Source of the DNA: Burkholderia sp. Bp9143 | GTDB lineage: Bacteria; Pseudomonadota; Gammaproteobacteria; Burkholderiales; Burkholderiaceae | DNA: 64,000 nucleotides | Reading direction: 5' to 3' | Assembly: GCF_003853645.1 (NCBI RefSeq) | Contig: NZ_QTPO01000032.1 | Span: 39,551-103,550 of the forward strand | Shown: piece after piece, positions 24,490 to 32,115 of the stretch | Position numbering within the stretch: the stretch's first letter is position 1 | Layout of the letters: each line of letters begins with the position of its first letter | The notes under the pieces: generated by a model | Seen by the model: only the letters and a program-made list of their open reading frames with translations | Database searches by the model: none | Told to the model about the DNA's origin: nothing | Program-made: the position numbers and the translations under genes

Positions 24490-26580
24490 TCAGAGCGGCA
24501 CGTCGATCGCGCCGGCGCCAGCCGTGATCGCGTTCGCGCCGGGGGTCGCCGAGATCGGCGGCAGGTTCGTGCTCGTCAGCGCCGGCGCGGCGCCCGGCGT
24601 GCCGCCGCGCGGCACCGTGCGCACCACCTGCGACGGCGGCAGCGCGGCACCGCTCTTCAGGTGCCGCCACATCAGGTTCAGCGCCTGGAGGTTGTAGTAG
24701 TGGACCGGCACGAAGCGCGTGTCGAAGCCCGCGACGGGCAGGAACGCATCGAAGTGCTGCCCGTTCGTCACCTCGTAGAACACGAGCTGGCTGCGGCTGC
24801 CTTCGCTGATGCTGTTCTGCGCGACGTACGCGCGCGACGCGTGATTCACGGGCACGAGCGCGTCGCTGCGGCCCTGCACGATGATCGCGGGCTTGCCCTG
24901 CAGGTTCGCGTTCACGCGCACCGCATCGACGTTCGTCGACATGTCGAGCATCCCGTTGGTCCACAGCTGGCGCAGGCACAGCGCGCCCGCGAAACTCGCG
25001 TCGGGCGTCGCGAGCCGGTGGTCGACACCCGCGCCGGTGTTGAACACGAGATTGACGCCTGCCGTCGGCGGCACGCCGTTGCCCAGGCCGAACACGGCCG
25101 GCATCGGCGACGTGGCGGGCGGCGCGACCGCGCCCGTCGCCGCATTGGTCGTCGCGAAGCTGAAATTGCACAGGTTGTCGGTCACGCGCGAGCGCGTGTA
25201 CGCGTTCGCATAGGTGACCGCGATCGCCGGAATCGCCTGCGAATCCCACATCGGCGCCTGCAGCAGGTCGGAATCGACGAGATAGCCGGCCGCATGCAGT
25301 TGCGCGAGCGCGTCGGCCGCCTGGCTCTGCGTATCGGCCCCCGACACGAGCCCCGCCGCGGCGAGCGTCGCGCAGCGCTGCGTGCGGATCGACTGCGTGG
25401 TGGCGGCCGGCAGCGCGCTCAGGTACGGTGCGCCCGCGAGCGACGCCGATGCGGCCGCGCACGGCTCCAGCAGGTTCGCGAGCGTCGCGTAGTCGGCCAG
25501 CGGCCGGCCGAACGACGGCACCGGCTGGCCGCCCTCGCGCACGACCACATTCGGCGCCATCCGCACGTTGACCTGCGGCTCGCCGACCACGACCGCGGTG
25601 ATCCAGCGGCGCGTGTCCTGCTCGGCCGCCGCGAGCGCCGCGCCGCCGCCGTTGCTGACGGACGCGGCGATCGTCGTGATGTCGCCCGGGTGGTAGCGCA
25701 CGCCGTGATTCGAGCTGTCGAGCAGCGGTCCGAACTGCTCGTTGAGCGCCCAATAGGCGAATTCGACCGACTGCAGCGTCGCGCGCCCCCAGTCCTGCTC
25801 GGGATTCTGCTGCGAATGCGCGTGCTTGAATGCGTAGCGGTTCGGGAAGCGGCTGTTGAACGCGGTCAGGTCGCCGCTCGTCACGTTGGCGGTGAAGAGA
25901 CTGGCATTGCCGGCGAGCACCGCGTCGGCGAGCGTGCCGTCGATCAGCGTGATCGTGTCGGAGCCGAGTTCGTGCGCGCCGTTGCCGCCGCCCTTGTCGT
26001 TGTACGCGACCGCGCAGCCGCGCTTGAGGCCCCACTCGCCGGCCGCCGAAATCGCGCCATACACGCCGCGCGAACCGGACGACGTCGCGGTGACGATGCA
26101 CGGCTGCGCCGGATCGAAGCTCGCGGGCACCTGCACGAGCAGCGTCACGTTCTTGCGGCCGCTGCCATCGTCGGAATACGCGAGATATTCCGTGCCGGGA
26201 ATCTTGCCTTCGCCGAGCGTGTCGTTGCCGTCGAGGTCGACGTTCGGCCCCCAGAAGCGGCCGTAGCCGCCGTTGGCGCTCATGTCGACGAGCGCGCGGT
26301 AGTTCGACCAGATCGCGACCCGGCGAAGTTCGACGCTCGTCGGCCGGGACGGATTCGCGAACGCGGGCGCGGTGGCGGCGGCGAGGCCCGTCTTGCCGAG
26401 ACCGGCCGTCAGCAGGTCGTCGCTCGTGCCGTCATAGGCGGTGGTGCGCACGCTGCCGGACACGAACCCGGGCAGCCGGTTGCGCTCGCCAGAATCGTCG
26501 CCGTTGCAGGCGCCGAGCACCGCGACCGCGACCAGCGCCGCGCCGAAGAGAATCCGACTGCCCCACCCGTGCGTCGTCAT
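24490..26580 (-). CDS. D-(-)-3-hydroxybutyrate oligomer hydrolase lipoprotein
   Basis: The 696-residue protein starts MTTHGWGSRILFGAALVAVAVLGAC, a lipoprotein signal with lipobox LGAC (Cys25). The mature protein matches the 3-hydroxybutyrate oligomer hydrolase family: SSGSRGVYGAISAAGEWGL early, the nucleophile context ASVSNGGGAALAAAE in the middle, and a C-terminal GRSDALVPVNHASRAY with a later GQHFDAF for acid and His. The enzyme cleaves short oligomers produced by PHB depolymerases to the monomer. The start is set at 26580 since the upstream in-frame extension to 26754 crosses a repeated intergenic element. No other PHB gene is in the window. Confidence 0.9.
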   Translation of the reverse strand: MTTHGWGSRILFGAALVAVAVLGACNGDDSGERNRLPGFVSGSVRTTAYDGTSDDLLTAGLGKTGLAAATAPAFANPSRPTSVELRRVAIWSNYRALVDMSANGGYGRFWGPNVDLDGNDTLGEGKIPGTEYLAYSDDGSGRKNVTLLVQVPASFDPAQPCIVTATSSGSRGVYGAISAAGEWGLKRGCAVAYNDKGGGNGAHELGSDTITLIDGTLADAVLAGNASLFTANVTSGDLTAFNSRFPNRYAFKHAHSQQNPEQDWGRATLQSVEFAYWALNEQFGPLLDSSNHGVRYHPGDITTIAASVSNGGGAALAAAEQDTRRWITAVVVGEPQVNVRMAPNVVVREGGQPVPSFGRPLADYATLANLLEPCAAASASLAGAPYLSALPAATTQSIRTQRCATLAAAGLVSGADTQSQAADALAQLHAAGYLVDSDLLQAPMWDSQAIPAIAVTYANAYTRSRVTDNLCNFSFATTNAATGAVAPPATSPMPAVFGLGNGVPPTAGVNLVFNTGAGVDHRLATPDASFAGALCLRQLWTNGMLDMSTNVDAVRVNANLQGKPAIIVQGRSDALVPVNHASRAYVAQNSISEGSRSQLVFYEVTNGQHFDAFLPVAGFDTRFVPVHYYNLQALNLMWRHLKSGAALPPSQVVRTVPRGGTPGAAPALTSTNLPPISATPGANAITAGAGAIDVPL

Positions 26581-26654
26581 TGCCGCCCTCTCGATATCGT
26601 TATCGGTCCGCCGCTGCGTCGTGCGCAGCTCGCGGCCTCTCAAGAAAACACCGG

Positions 26655-26743
26655 GGCCGCCCAAGGTTTTCCGCCCCGCAGGCAGCCCCCTTGGGGGATA
26701 CCCGCTCGGGGGCCTGGCGCGAAGCGGCAGGTCCGGGGGCATT
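26655..26743. repeat. Intergenic GC-rich element, copy A
   Basis: The element reads GGCCGCCCAAGG, then GCCCCCTTGGGGG, then a GCGAAGCGG run ending GGGGGCATT. The same order of blocks occurs at 32045-32109. Its core is a self-complementary C5TTG5 hairpin. It lies between the BON gene and the 3-hydroxybutyrate oligomer hydrolase gene, both minus strand. Confidence 0.6.
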
Positions 26744-26821
26744 CTAAAGCGCAAACGGGCCCCGGCACGCCGGGGCCCGCCTGAAAGCGGGCGCGCGGCG
26801 CTGGCGCGCCGCCGCCCGGCA

Positions 26822-27187
26822 TCATTGCTGCTTGACCTTCAGCTTGTTCGTGACCGACGTCACGCCACTCACACCCTTCGCCGCCTCTTCCGCCTTGTCG
26901 ATCTGTGCCTGGTCGGGCACCGTGCCCTCCAGCGTGATCGCGCCGCCCTTCGACCGCACGACGAGGTGCGCCACGTCGATGCCACCTGCCTTCGTAATTG
27001 CCTTGCGCACCGCGTAGCCGAGCTTGCTGTTCGCCTTCCTCGCGGCCTTGGCCGCGGCCTTCGGCGAGCTCGCCGCCGCGGCCGGCGCCTCGGTTGCCGC
27101 CGCATCGCTGGACTGCGCGTATACGCTGCCCGACAGACAGGCCGCCACGGCCACAACACCCAACGCTCTCAACACGATCGACTTCAT
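26822..27187 (-). CDS. Secreted BON-domain protein
   Basis: The 121-residue protein has a signal peptide (MKSIVLRALGVVAVAACLSGSVYAQ), an Ala/Lys-rich linker (to about residue 55) and one BON domain. The BON domain has the pattern AITKAGGIDVAHLVVRSKGGAITLEGTVPDQAQIDKAEEAAKGVSGVTSVTNKLKV. BON domains bind lipid or peptidoglycan surfaces in the periplasm and often respond to osmotic shock (OsmY-type). It ends 241 bp before the start of the oligomer hydrolase gene and may not be co-transcribed because copy A of the GC-rich element lies between. Confidence 0.88.
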   Translation of the reverse strand: MKSIVLRALGVVAVAACLSGSVYAQSSDAAATEAPAAAASSPKAAAKAARKANSKLGYAVRKAITKAGGIDVAHLVVRSKGGAITLEGTVPDQAQIDKAEEAAKGVSGVTSVTNKLKVKQQ

Positions 27188-27630
27188 GCTATCTCCTTGT
27201 AACTCCGGAACGGCCGTGCACAGTACGGCCGGATACCCCCAAAGGCAGCCGGCCCGCGCGCGAACGGGCGGGACGGCCGATGATTTCCACGGCGATGCGA
27301 GAGAGGCGACACGGGCCGGCGGCCGGCGCGCGCGAATGCGGGCCGGCCGGGCCGGACAGCCGCCGGCCGGACGCGCCCGGTCTCATTGCGTGCCGGGTCG
27401 CGCGCGAATCGGGCGCGGCTGCGTCGCACAATGTAATCCAGCGCCCGCCGAAGCGCAAAGCTTTTGACGCGCGGCCGCCCGCGCGCTCGCCCCTGCCCGC
27501 CGCCGCGCCACGGTGTCAGACTCGCGCACGCCGGGCGAAACCGGGTACCATCGCCGCCAGAACGTGCATCGCGTGCCTCGTCCGTGACGGCCGTCATCGA
27601 TGCGTCACGCCCGTGTCATCCGCCCACTCC
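27188..27630. other. GC-rich intergenic region upstream of the TAXI-type gene
   Basis: No gene is supported. The segment is extremely GC-rich with GGCCGGC/GCCGGCC runs at 27310-27375 that could pair locally. Promoters for the minus BON gene and the plus TAXI gene must lie here, but no convincing boxes were identified. Confidence 0.5.
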
Positions 27631-29076
27631 ATGAAGCCAGCTCGCCCTCGCCCGCCCCGCCGCATCCTCACCCGCTTCGTCGCGGTGTCGTGGCGCGACC
27701 TCGCGCTGTCGATCGGCCCCACCGTGCTGCTCTCGGTCGCGGCGGTCTGGCTCGCGGTCAGGCTGATCCAGCCGGCGCCGCCGTCCACGCTCGTGATTTC
27801 GTCCGGCCCGCCCGGCAGCACCTACTGGAACGCCGCGCAGAAATACAAGGCGATCCTCGCGAAGAACGGCGTCACGCTCGACGTCCAGTCATCCGAAGGA
27901 TCCGCGCAGAACCTCGCGCGGCTGTCGAACCCGAACGCCCCGGTCGACGTCGGCTTCGTGCAGAGCGGCATCGGCCCGAAGGAGCGCGACGAACACCTGG
28001 TATCGCTCGGCAGCATCGGCTACGTGCCGCTCGCGATCATGTACCGCGGGCCGGTGGTCGCGCGCCTGTCCGACTTCAAGGGCAAGCGGCTCGCGCTCGG
28101 CGCGGAGGGCAGCGGCGCGCGCGAATTGAGCCTGGCGCTGCTGAAGATGAACGGCATCGAACCGGGCGGCTCGACCGAGCTGCTGCCGACCGCCGGCGAG
28201 GACGCCGCGGCCGCGCTGCTCGACGGCAAGATCGACGCCGCGTTCCTGTCCGGCGACTCGACGCAGATCCCGGTGATGGCGAAGCTGTTCCGCGCGCCCG
28301 GCGTGCACGTGTACTCGTTCACGCAAGCCGAGGCCTATGCGCGGCGCTTTCCGTACCTGACCGCGATCACGCTGCCGATGGGCGTCTACGATCTCGGCCG
28401 CAACCTGCCGCCCGCCGATCTCCATACGGTCGCGCCGACGATCGAGCTGGTCGCGCGCGATACGCTGCACCCCGCGCTGTCCGACCTGCTGATCGAGGCC
28501 GCGCGCGAAGTGCACGGCCACGCGACGATCCTGCAGCACGCGGGCGAATTCCCGTCGGCCGTCACGCGCGGCTTCCCGCTGTCCGACGATGCGGGGCGCT
28601 ATTACAAGTCCGGCAAGACCTTCCTGTACCGGCGGCTGCCGTTCTGGGTCGCAAGTCTCGTCGACCGGCTGCTCGTCGTCGTGGTGCCGCTGATCGTCGT
28701 GCTGATCCCCGGGCTGCGGCTGGTGCCGTCGCTGTACGGCTGGCGCGTGCGTTCGCGCATCTACCGGTGGTACGGCGCGCTGATCGCGCTCGAGCGCCGC
28801 GCGCTCGGCGAGCATACGGCCGAGGAGCGCGTCCAGTTGCTCGACGAACTCGACGACATCGAGGAAGCCGTGAACCGGATGAAGATGCCGCTCGCGTATG
28901 CGGGGCAGTTCTACGTGCTGCGCGAGCACATCGGCTTCGTGCGCGAGCGGCTCACCGCGCACGACCACGACGCCGCGTCGGGCACACCCGGCGCCGGCGG
29001 CCTCGTGGCCGCGCGCGGCGGCCCGGCGGCGCCATCGGCCGGCGAGCCCCCCCGGGCGACTCCCGGTTCCGCGTGA
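27631..29076 (+). CDS. TAXI-family TRAP-type solute-binding protein with membrane anchors
   Basis: The 481-residue protein has an N-terminal membrane segment (about residues 22-44, LALSIGPTVLLSVAAVWLAV) and an NMT1/TAXI binding domain from residue 50: LVISSGPPGSTYWNAAQKYKAIL, EGSAQNLARLSNPNAPVDVGFVQSG. The later strand LGAEGSGARELSLALLKMNGIEPG and DGKIDAAFLSGDSTQIPV complete the two lobes. A second membrane segment follows at about 345-372 (LLVVVVPLIVVLIPGLRLVP), with a C-terminal helical, Gly/Ala-rich tail. Unlike periplasmic TAXI proteins this one is tethered twice and has no TRAP permease gene nearby. The ligand is unknown. Start: ATG 27631. Confidence 0.88.
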   Translation: MKPARPRPPRRILTRFVAVSWRDLALSIGPTVLLSVAAVWLAVRLIQPAPPSTLVISSGPPGSTYWNAAQKYKAILAKNGVTLDVQSSEGSAQNLARLSNPNAPVDVGFVQSGIGPKERDEHLVSLGSIGYVPLAIMYRGPVVARLSDFKGKRLALGAEGSGARELSLALLKMNGIEPGGSTELLPTAGEDAAAALLDGKIDAAFLSGDSTQIPVMAKLFRAPGVHVYSFTQAEAYARRFPYLTAITLPMGVYDLGRNLPPADLHTVAPTIELVARDTLHPALSDLLIEAAREVHGHATILQHAGEFPSAVTRGFPLSDDAGRYYKSGKTFLYRRLPFWVASLVDRLLVVVVPLIVVLIPGLRLVPSLYGWRVRSRIYRWYGALIALERRALGEHTAEERVQLLDELDDIEEAVNRMKMPLAYAGQFYVLREHIGFVRERLTAHDHDAASGTPGAGGLVAARGGPAAPSAGEPPRATPGSA

Positions 29077-29169
29077 GCGGCCAATCCGCGATCATTGCTG
29101 CATCCACGCGCCGCCGCGTAACATGAAGGCCACCGCCAGGCACGCACGCCCCACCCTCTGGAGATCGCC

Positions 29170-29808
29170 ATGACAACCGGCCTCGACACTGCCCAACCCG
29201 CCTGGTTCTTCGACTTCGTGTCGCCGTTCTCCTACCTGCTGCTCGAACAGCACGACAAGTGGCCGGACGTGCCGTTCGAACCCGTCGCCGTGTCGCTGCC
29301 CGACCTGCAGCGCCATTGGGGACAGCGCTCGAGCGCCGACGTGCCGGCCAAGCGCGTGTTCACGTACCGCCACGCGCTGTTTCGCGCCGAACAGCTCGGC
29401 ATCCGCTTCAAGATGCCGCCCGCGCATCCGTTCGACTCCGACAAGGTGCTGCGCCTCGCGATCGCGCTGCGCGCCGACACCGCGACCGTGCTGGAAATAT
29501 TCCGCTTCATCTGGCACGACGGCAACGATCCGTCGACGCCGGACGGGTTCGCGGCGCTGTGCGAGCGCGTCGGCGTCGGGCACGGCGACGAGTTGATCGA
29601 ATTCGAGGAAACGAGCGCGCAGTTGCGCCGCAACACCGACGACGCGATCGCGCTCGGCGTGTTCGGCGTACCGACCTTCTGGATGAACCAGCAGCTGTTC
29701 TGGGGCGAGGACGCGCTGCCGATGCTGCTTTACTGCGCGCGCACGCCGACCTGGCTCGAATCGCGCGAGGTCAAGCGGATCAGCATGCTGCCGAAGGGGC
29801 GCGCGTGA
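29170..29808 (+). CDS. 2-hydroxychromene-2-carboxylate isomerase family protein (DsbA superfamily)
   Basis: The 212-residue protein carries the FFDFVSPFSYL motif, where Ser18 matches the glutathione-activating serine of HCCA isomerases (kappa-class GST-like). The helical insertion and the cis-Pro strand VFGVPTFWMNQQLFWGED are conserved. Such enzymes isomerise 2-hydroxychromene-2-carboxylate in naphthalene breakdown or act as general glutathione-dependent isomerases. No aromatic-ring gene is adjacent, so the substrate cannot be inferred. Start: ATG 29170, GGAG four bases further up. Confidence 0.92.
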   Translation: MTTGLDTAQPAWFFDFVSPFSYLLLEQHDKWPDVPFEPVAVSLPDLQRHWGQRSSADVPAKRVFTYRHALFRAEQLGIRFKMPPAHPFDSDKVLRLAIALRADTATVLEIFRFIWHDGNDPSTPDGFAALCERVGVGHGDELIEFEETSAQLRRNTDDAIALGVFGVPTFWMNQQLFWGEDALPMLLYCARTPTWLESREVKRISMLPKGRA

Positions 29809-29877
29809 TGGCCGGTATCACGCACGCGAACGCGCGGCTGCGTTAAGGTTACGCTTCACCCGAATCACCCCGCCCCG

Positions 29878-30825
29878 ATGGAAGACGACGACCGTACCGC
29901 CTCGCTCGATATCTGGCTCGTGCGCGTGTTACGCACGCTGCTGCTCGAGCGCAGCGTCACGCAGGCCGCGTTGCGGCTGAACCAGACCCAGCCCGCGATC
30001 AGCACCGCGCTGCGCAAGCTGCGCGAGACGCTGAACGACCCGATTCTCGTGCGCGGCAAGTCCGGGATGGTGCCGACCGAGTACGGCGCGTCGCTGCTCG
30101 GCGCCGCGACGCGCGCGCTGCGCGAGGTCGACTTCATCGCGACGCCGCACGGCGACTTCGACCCGTCGTCCGCACGACGCACGTTCCGCGTCGCCGCGCC
30201 CGACTACCTGAACGATTTCTTCATGCCGACGCTGATCGAACGCTTTCGCGACACGGCGCCGCATGCGCATCTGGAAATCGACTCGCTGAATCCCGCGCTC
30301 GATCACGCGGAGGCGCTCGAATCGGGCGCGCTCGATCTCGTGATCGGCAACTGGCCGAAGCCCGACCCGCAGTTCGCGCGCCAGGACCTGTTCTCCGACA
30401 CGATCGTGTGCCTGATGCGCGACGCGCATCCGCTCGCCCGTGAACCGCTCACGCGCGAAGCCTACGCGTCGGCCGCGCACGTCGCGCCGACGCCGTACAC
30501 CGGCGACAAGCGCAACGCGATCGAGATCGGCCTCGCCCGCGCCCGCCTCACGCGTCGGATCGTGACGACGCTGCCGTACTTCGGGATCGTGCCGCAGGTG
30601 CTGCTGCAGTCGGACCTGATCTTCACGACGACGCGCCGCTTCGCGACGCACTATGCGCGGCTGCTGCCGCTCGTCGTCGTCACGCCGCCCGTGCCGTTCC
30701 CGCGCATCAAGAGCTACCTGCTCACGCACCCGCACCCCGATCGCCCGACCGACATCGCGTGGCTGTGCGCGCTGATGCAGAGCGTGTCCGACGAGCTGAC
30801 GGCCGCACGCGGCCGCAAGCGCTGA
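29878..30825 (+). CDS. LysR-family transcriptional regulator
   Basis: The 315-residue regulator has the winged helix-turn-helix at residues 12-60, RVLRTLLLERSVTQAALRLNQTQPAISTALRKLRETLNDPILVRGK, and the periplasmic-binding-like effector domain from about 95 to 310. It lies about 70 bp after the isomerase gene on the same strand and may regulate it or the divergently read NTF2-like gene further on. The effector is unknown. Confidence 0.95.
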   Translation: MEDDDRTASLDIWLVRVLRTLLLERSVTQAALRLNQTQPAISTALRKLRETLNDPILVRGKSGMVPTEYGASLLGAATRALREVDFIATPHGDFDPSSARRTFRVAAPDYLNDFFMPTLIERFRDTAPHAHLEIDSLNPALDHAEALESGALDLVIGNWPKPDPQFARQDLFSDTIVCLMRDAHPLAREPLTREAYASAAHVAPTPYTGDKRNAIEIGLARARLTRRIVTTLPYFGIVPQVLLQSDLIFTTTRRFATHYARLLPLVVVTPPVPFPRIKSYLLTHPHPDRPTDIAWLCALMQSVSDELTAARGRKR

Positions 30826-30868
30826 ACCGGCACGGGATGGCCCGCGCGGGATCACGCAGCGCGGCCGC

Positions 30869-31270
30869 TCAGGCCGTGCAGAAGGTTTCCTGCAGATGGG
30901 TCCAGCGCACGACGCCTGCCGCGTCGCGCGCGAACACGGCGGTCGCGCGACGCGCGGGCAGTTCGCCCGACGCCGCCTGCTGCGCTTCGAGATAGGTGAG
31001 CACCGCATGCGACGCGTCGGCCAACAGCACGCGGAGGTCCGACAGCGCGATGCGCAGCCCCGGCTTCGCGCCGCCGAGCTTCGTGAACAGCACGCGCGTG
31101 CCGTCACGGTCGAGCGCGCGACCGTCGGTCATGATCATCGTGAATTCGGCGGAGAAAGGTGCAAGCAGCGCATCGAGCGCCGCGGGTGAAGTATCGGTGC
31201 CGGACAGCCAGCGCTCGATGGCGACGAGGCTCGCATCGAGCGCGTCGAGATAGACCTGATGATCGGACAT
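30869..31270 (-). CDS. NTF2-like / DUF4440-type protein
   Basis: The 133-residue protein begins MSDHQVYLDALDASLVAIERWLSG. It has the SnoaL/NTF2-like β-sheet pattern with FSAEFTMIMTDGRALDRDGTRVLFTKLGG, DLRVLLADASHAVLTYLEAQQ and a closing VVRWTHLQETF. The cone-shaped pocket binds small molecules or gives a catalytic acid, but no role can be assigned. Its stop is convergent with the LysR gene. A longer frame to 31822 is a shadow of the xdhC region; ATG 31270 fits the family N-terminus. Confidence 0.8.
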   Translation of the reverse strand: MSDHQVYLDALDASLVAIERWLSGTDTSPAALDALLAPFSAEFTMIMTDGRALDRDGTRVLFTKLGGAKPGLRIALSDLRVLLADASHAVLTYLEAQQAASGELPARRATAVFARDAAGVVRWTHLQETFCTA

Positions 31271-31368
31271 GGTGCCTGCACGCAAGGACGCGCGGCCCGA
31301 TGCCGCGCGATCCGTGCAGTGTAGGCAAAAACGCGCCGAGGTGCGCCGGGGGTATCGGCTGCGCGTCG

Positions 31369-32031
31369 TCAGCGCGCGCAGCTCACGTCGTCGCGCACGC
31401 GCCCCGCCGCGGCCGCCTTCGCATCGGCCACCGGCATGCCCGAGCGGGCCTGCAGCAGTTCCGCGCAGACCGCCACCGCGATCGCGCCGGGCGCCTTGTC
31501 GACGATGCCCGCGACGCCGATCGGACACACCATCTCGGTGAGCCGCGCCGGATCGACGCCGCGCGCGGCGAGCCGGCGCTCGAACTTCACGCGCTTGGTG
31601 CGCGAACCGATCATCCCGAAGTACGCGAAGTCGCGCCGCCGCATGATCTGCGCGGCGAGCGAGAAGTCGAGCGCATGGTTGTGCGTCATCACGAGGAAGT
31701 ACGCGCCGGGCGGCGCTGCGTCGACGACGGCCTCGGGCGTATCGGTCGGCTCCGGCTGCACGTTCGGCGGACATTCGTCCGGGAACAGCTCGTCGCGCGT
31801 ATCGACCCACTGCACGACACACGGCAATGCGCCGAGCAGCGTGACGAGCGCGTGACCGACGTGCCCCGCGCCGAACAGCACGATGTGCATCGGCGGCGGC
31901 GCGACGGTCGCGCGGTTACGCTGGCCGGTGCCTGGCGCGAACGTCTGCGCGGGCGTGGTGCCGCACGCGCCGTCGCACCCGGCGACGGGCGCATGCGACG
32001 CGGCACGCAGCGAACGAGCGGGCCCGTTCAT
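31369..32031 (-). CDS. xdhC: XdhC-type accessory protein, NAD-binding half only
   Basis: The 220-residue protein holds the XdhC C-terminal Rossmann domain (HIVLFGAGHVGHALVTLLGAL, TDTPEAVVDAAPPGAYFLVMTHNHALD, YFGMIGSRTKR, MVCPIGVAGIVDKAPGAIAVAVCAELL). XdhC inserts sulfurated molybdenum cofactor into xanthine dehydrogenase. Usual members are about 280-330 residues with an N-terminal XdhC/CoxI domain. Here the N-terminus is a short Ala/Pro-rich leader with no such domain, and a repeat element sits just upstream. Start: ATG 32031 (MNGPARSL), though the frame runs on to 32091. A shortened but functional protein, or a split gene, are both possible. Confidence 0.8.
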   Translation of the reverse strand: MNGPARSLRAASHAPVAGCDGACGTTPAQTFAPGTGQRNRATVAPPPMHIVLFGAGHVGHALVTLLGALPCVVQWVDTRDELFPDECPPNVQPEPTDTPEAVVDAAPPGAYFLVMTHNHALDFSLAAQIMRRRDFAYFGMIGSRTKRVKFERRLAARGVDPARLTEMVCPIGVAGIVDKAPGAIAVAVCAELLQARSGMPVADAKAAAAGRVRDDVSCAR

Positions 32032-32044
32032 GTCAGCCTCCGCC

Positions 32045-32109
32045 GGGCCGCCCCAAGGAGGCTGACTGCCCCCTCGGGGGCAGCGAACCAAGTGAGCGTG
32101 GGGGCCATT
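32045..32109. repeat. Intergenic GC-rich element, copy B
   Basis: The element lies between xdhB and xdhC. It has the blocks GGCCGCCCCAAGG, the 18-bp palindrome CTGCCCCC-TC-GGGGGCAG (32066-32083), a GCGAACCAAGTG stretch and GGGGGCCATT, in the same order as at 26655-26743. It may act as a transcript-stabilising or attenuating hairpin in the xdh operon. Confidence 0.65.
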
Positions 32110-32115
32110 TTCATC

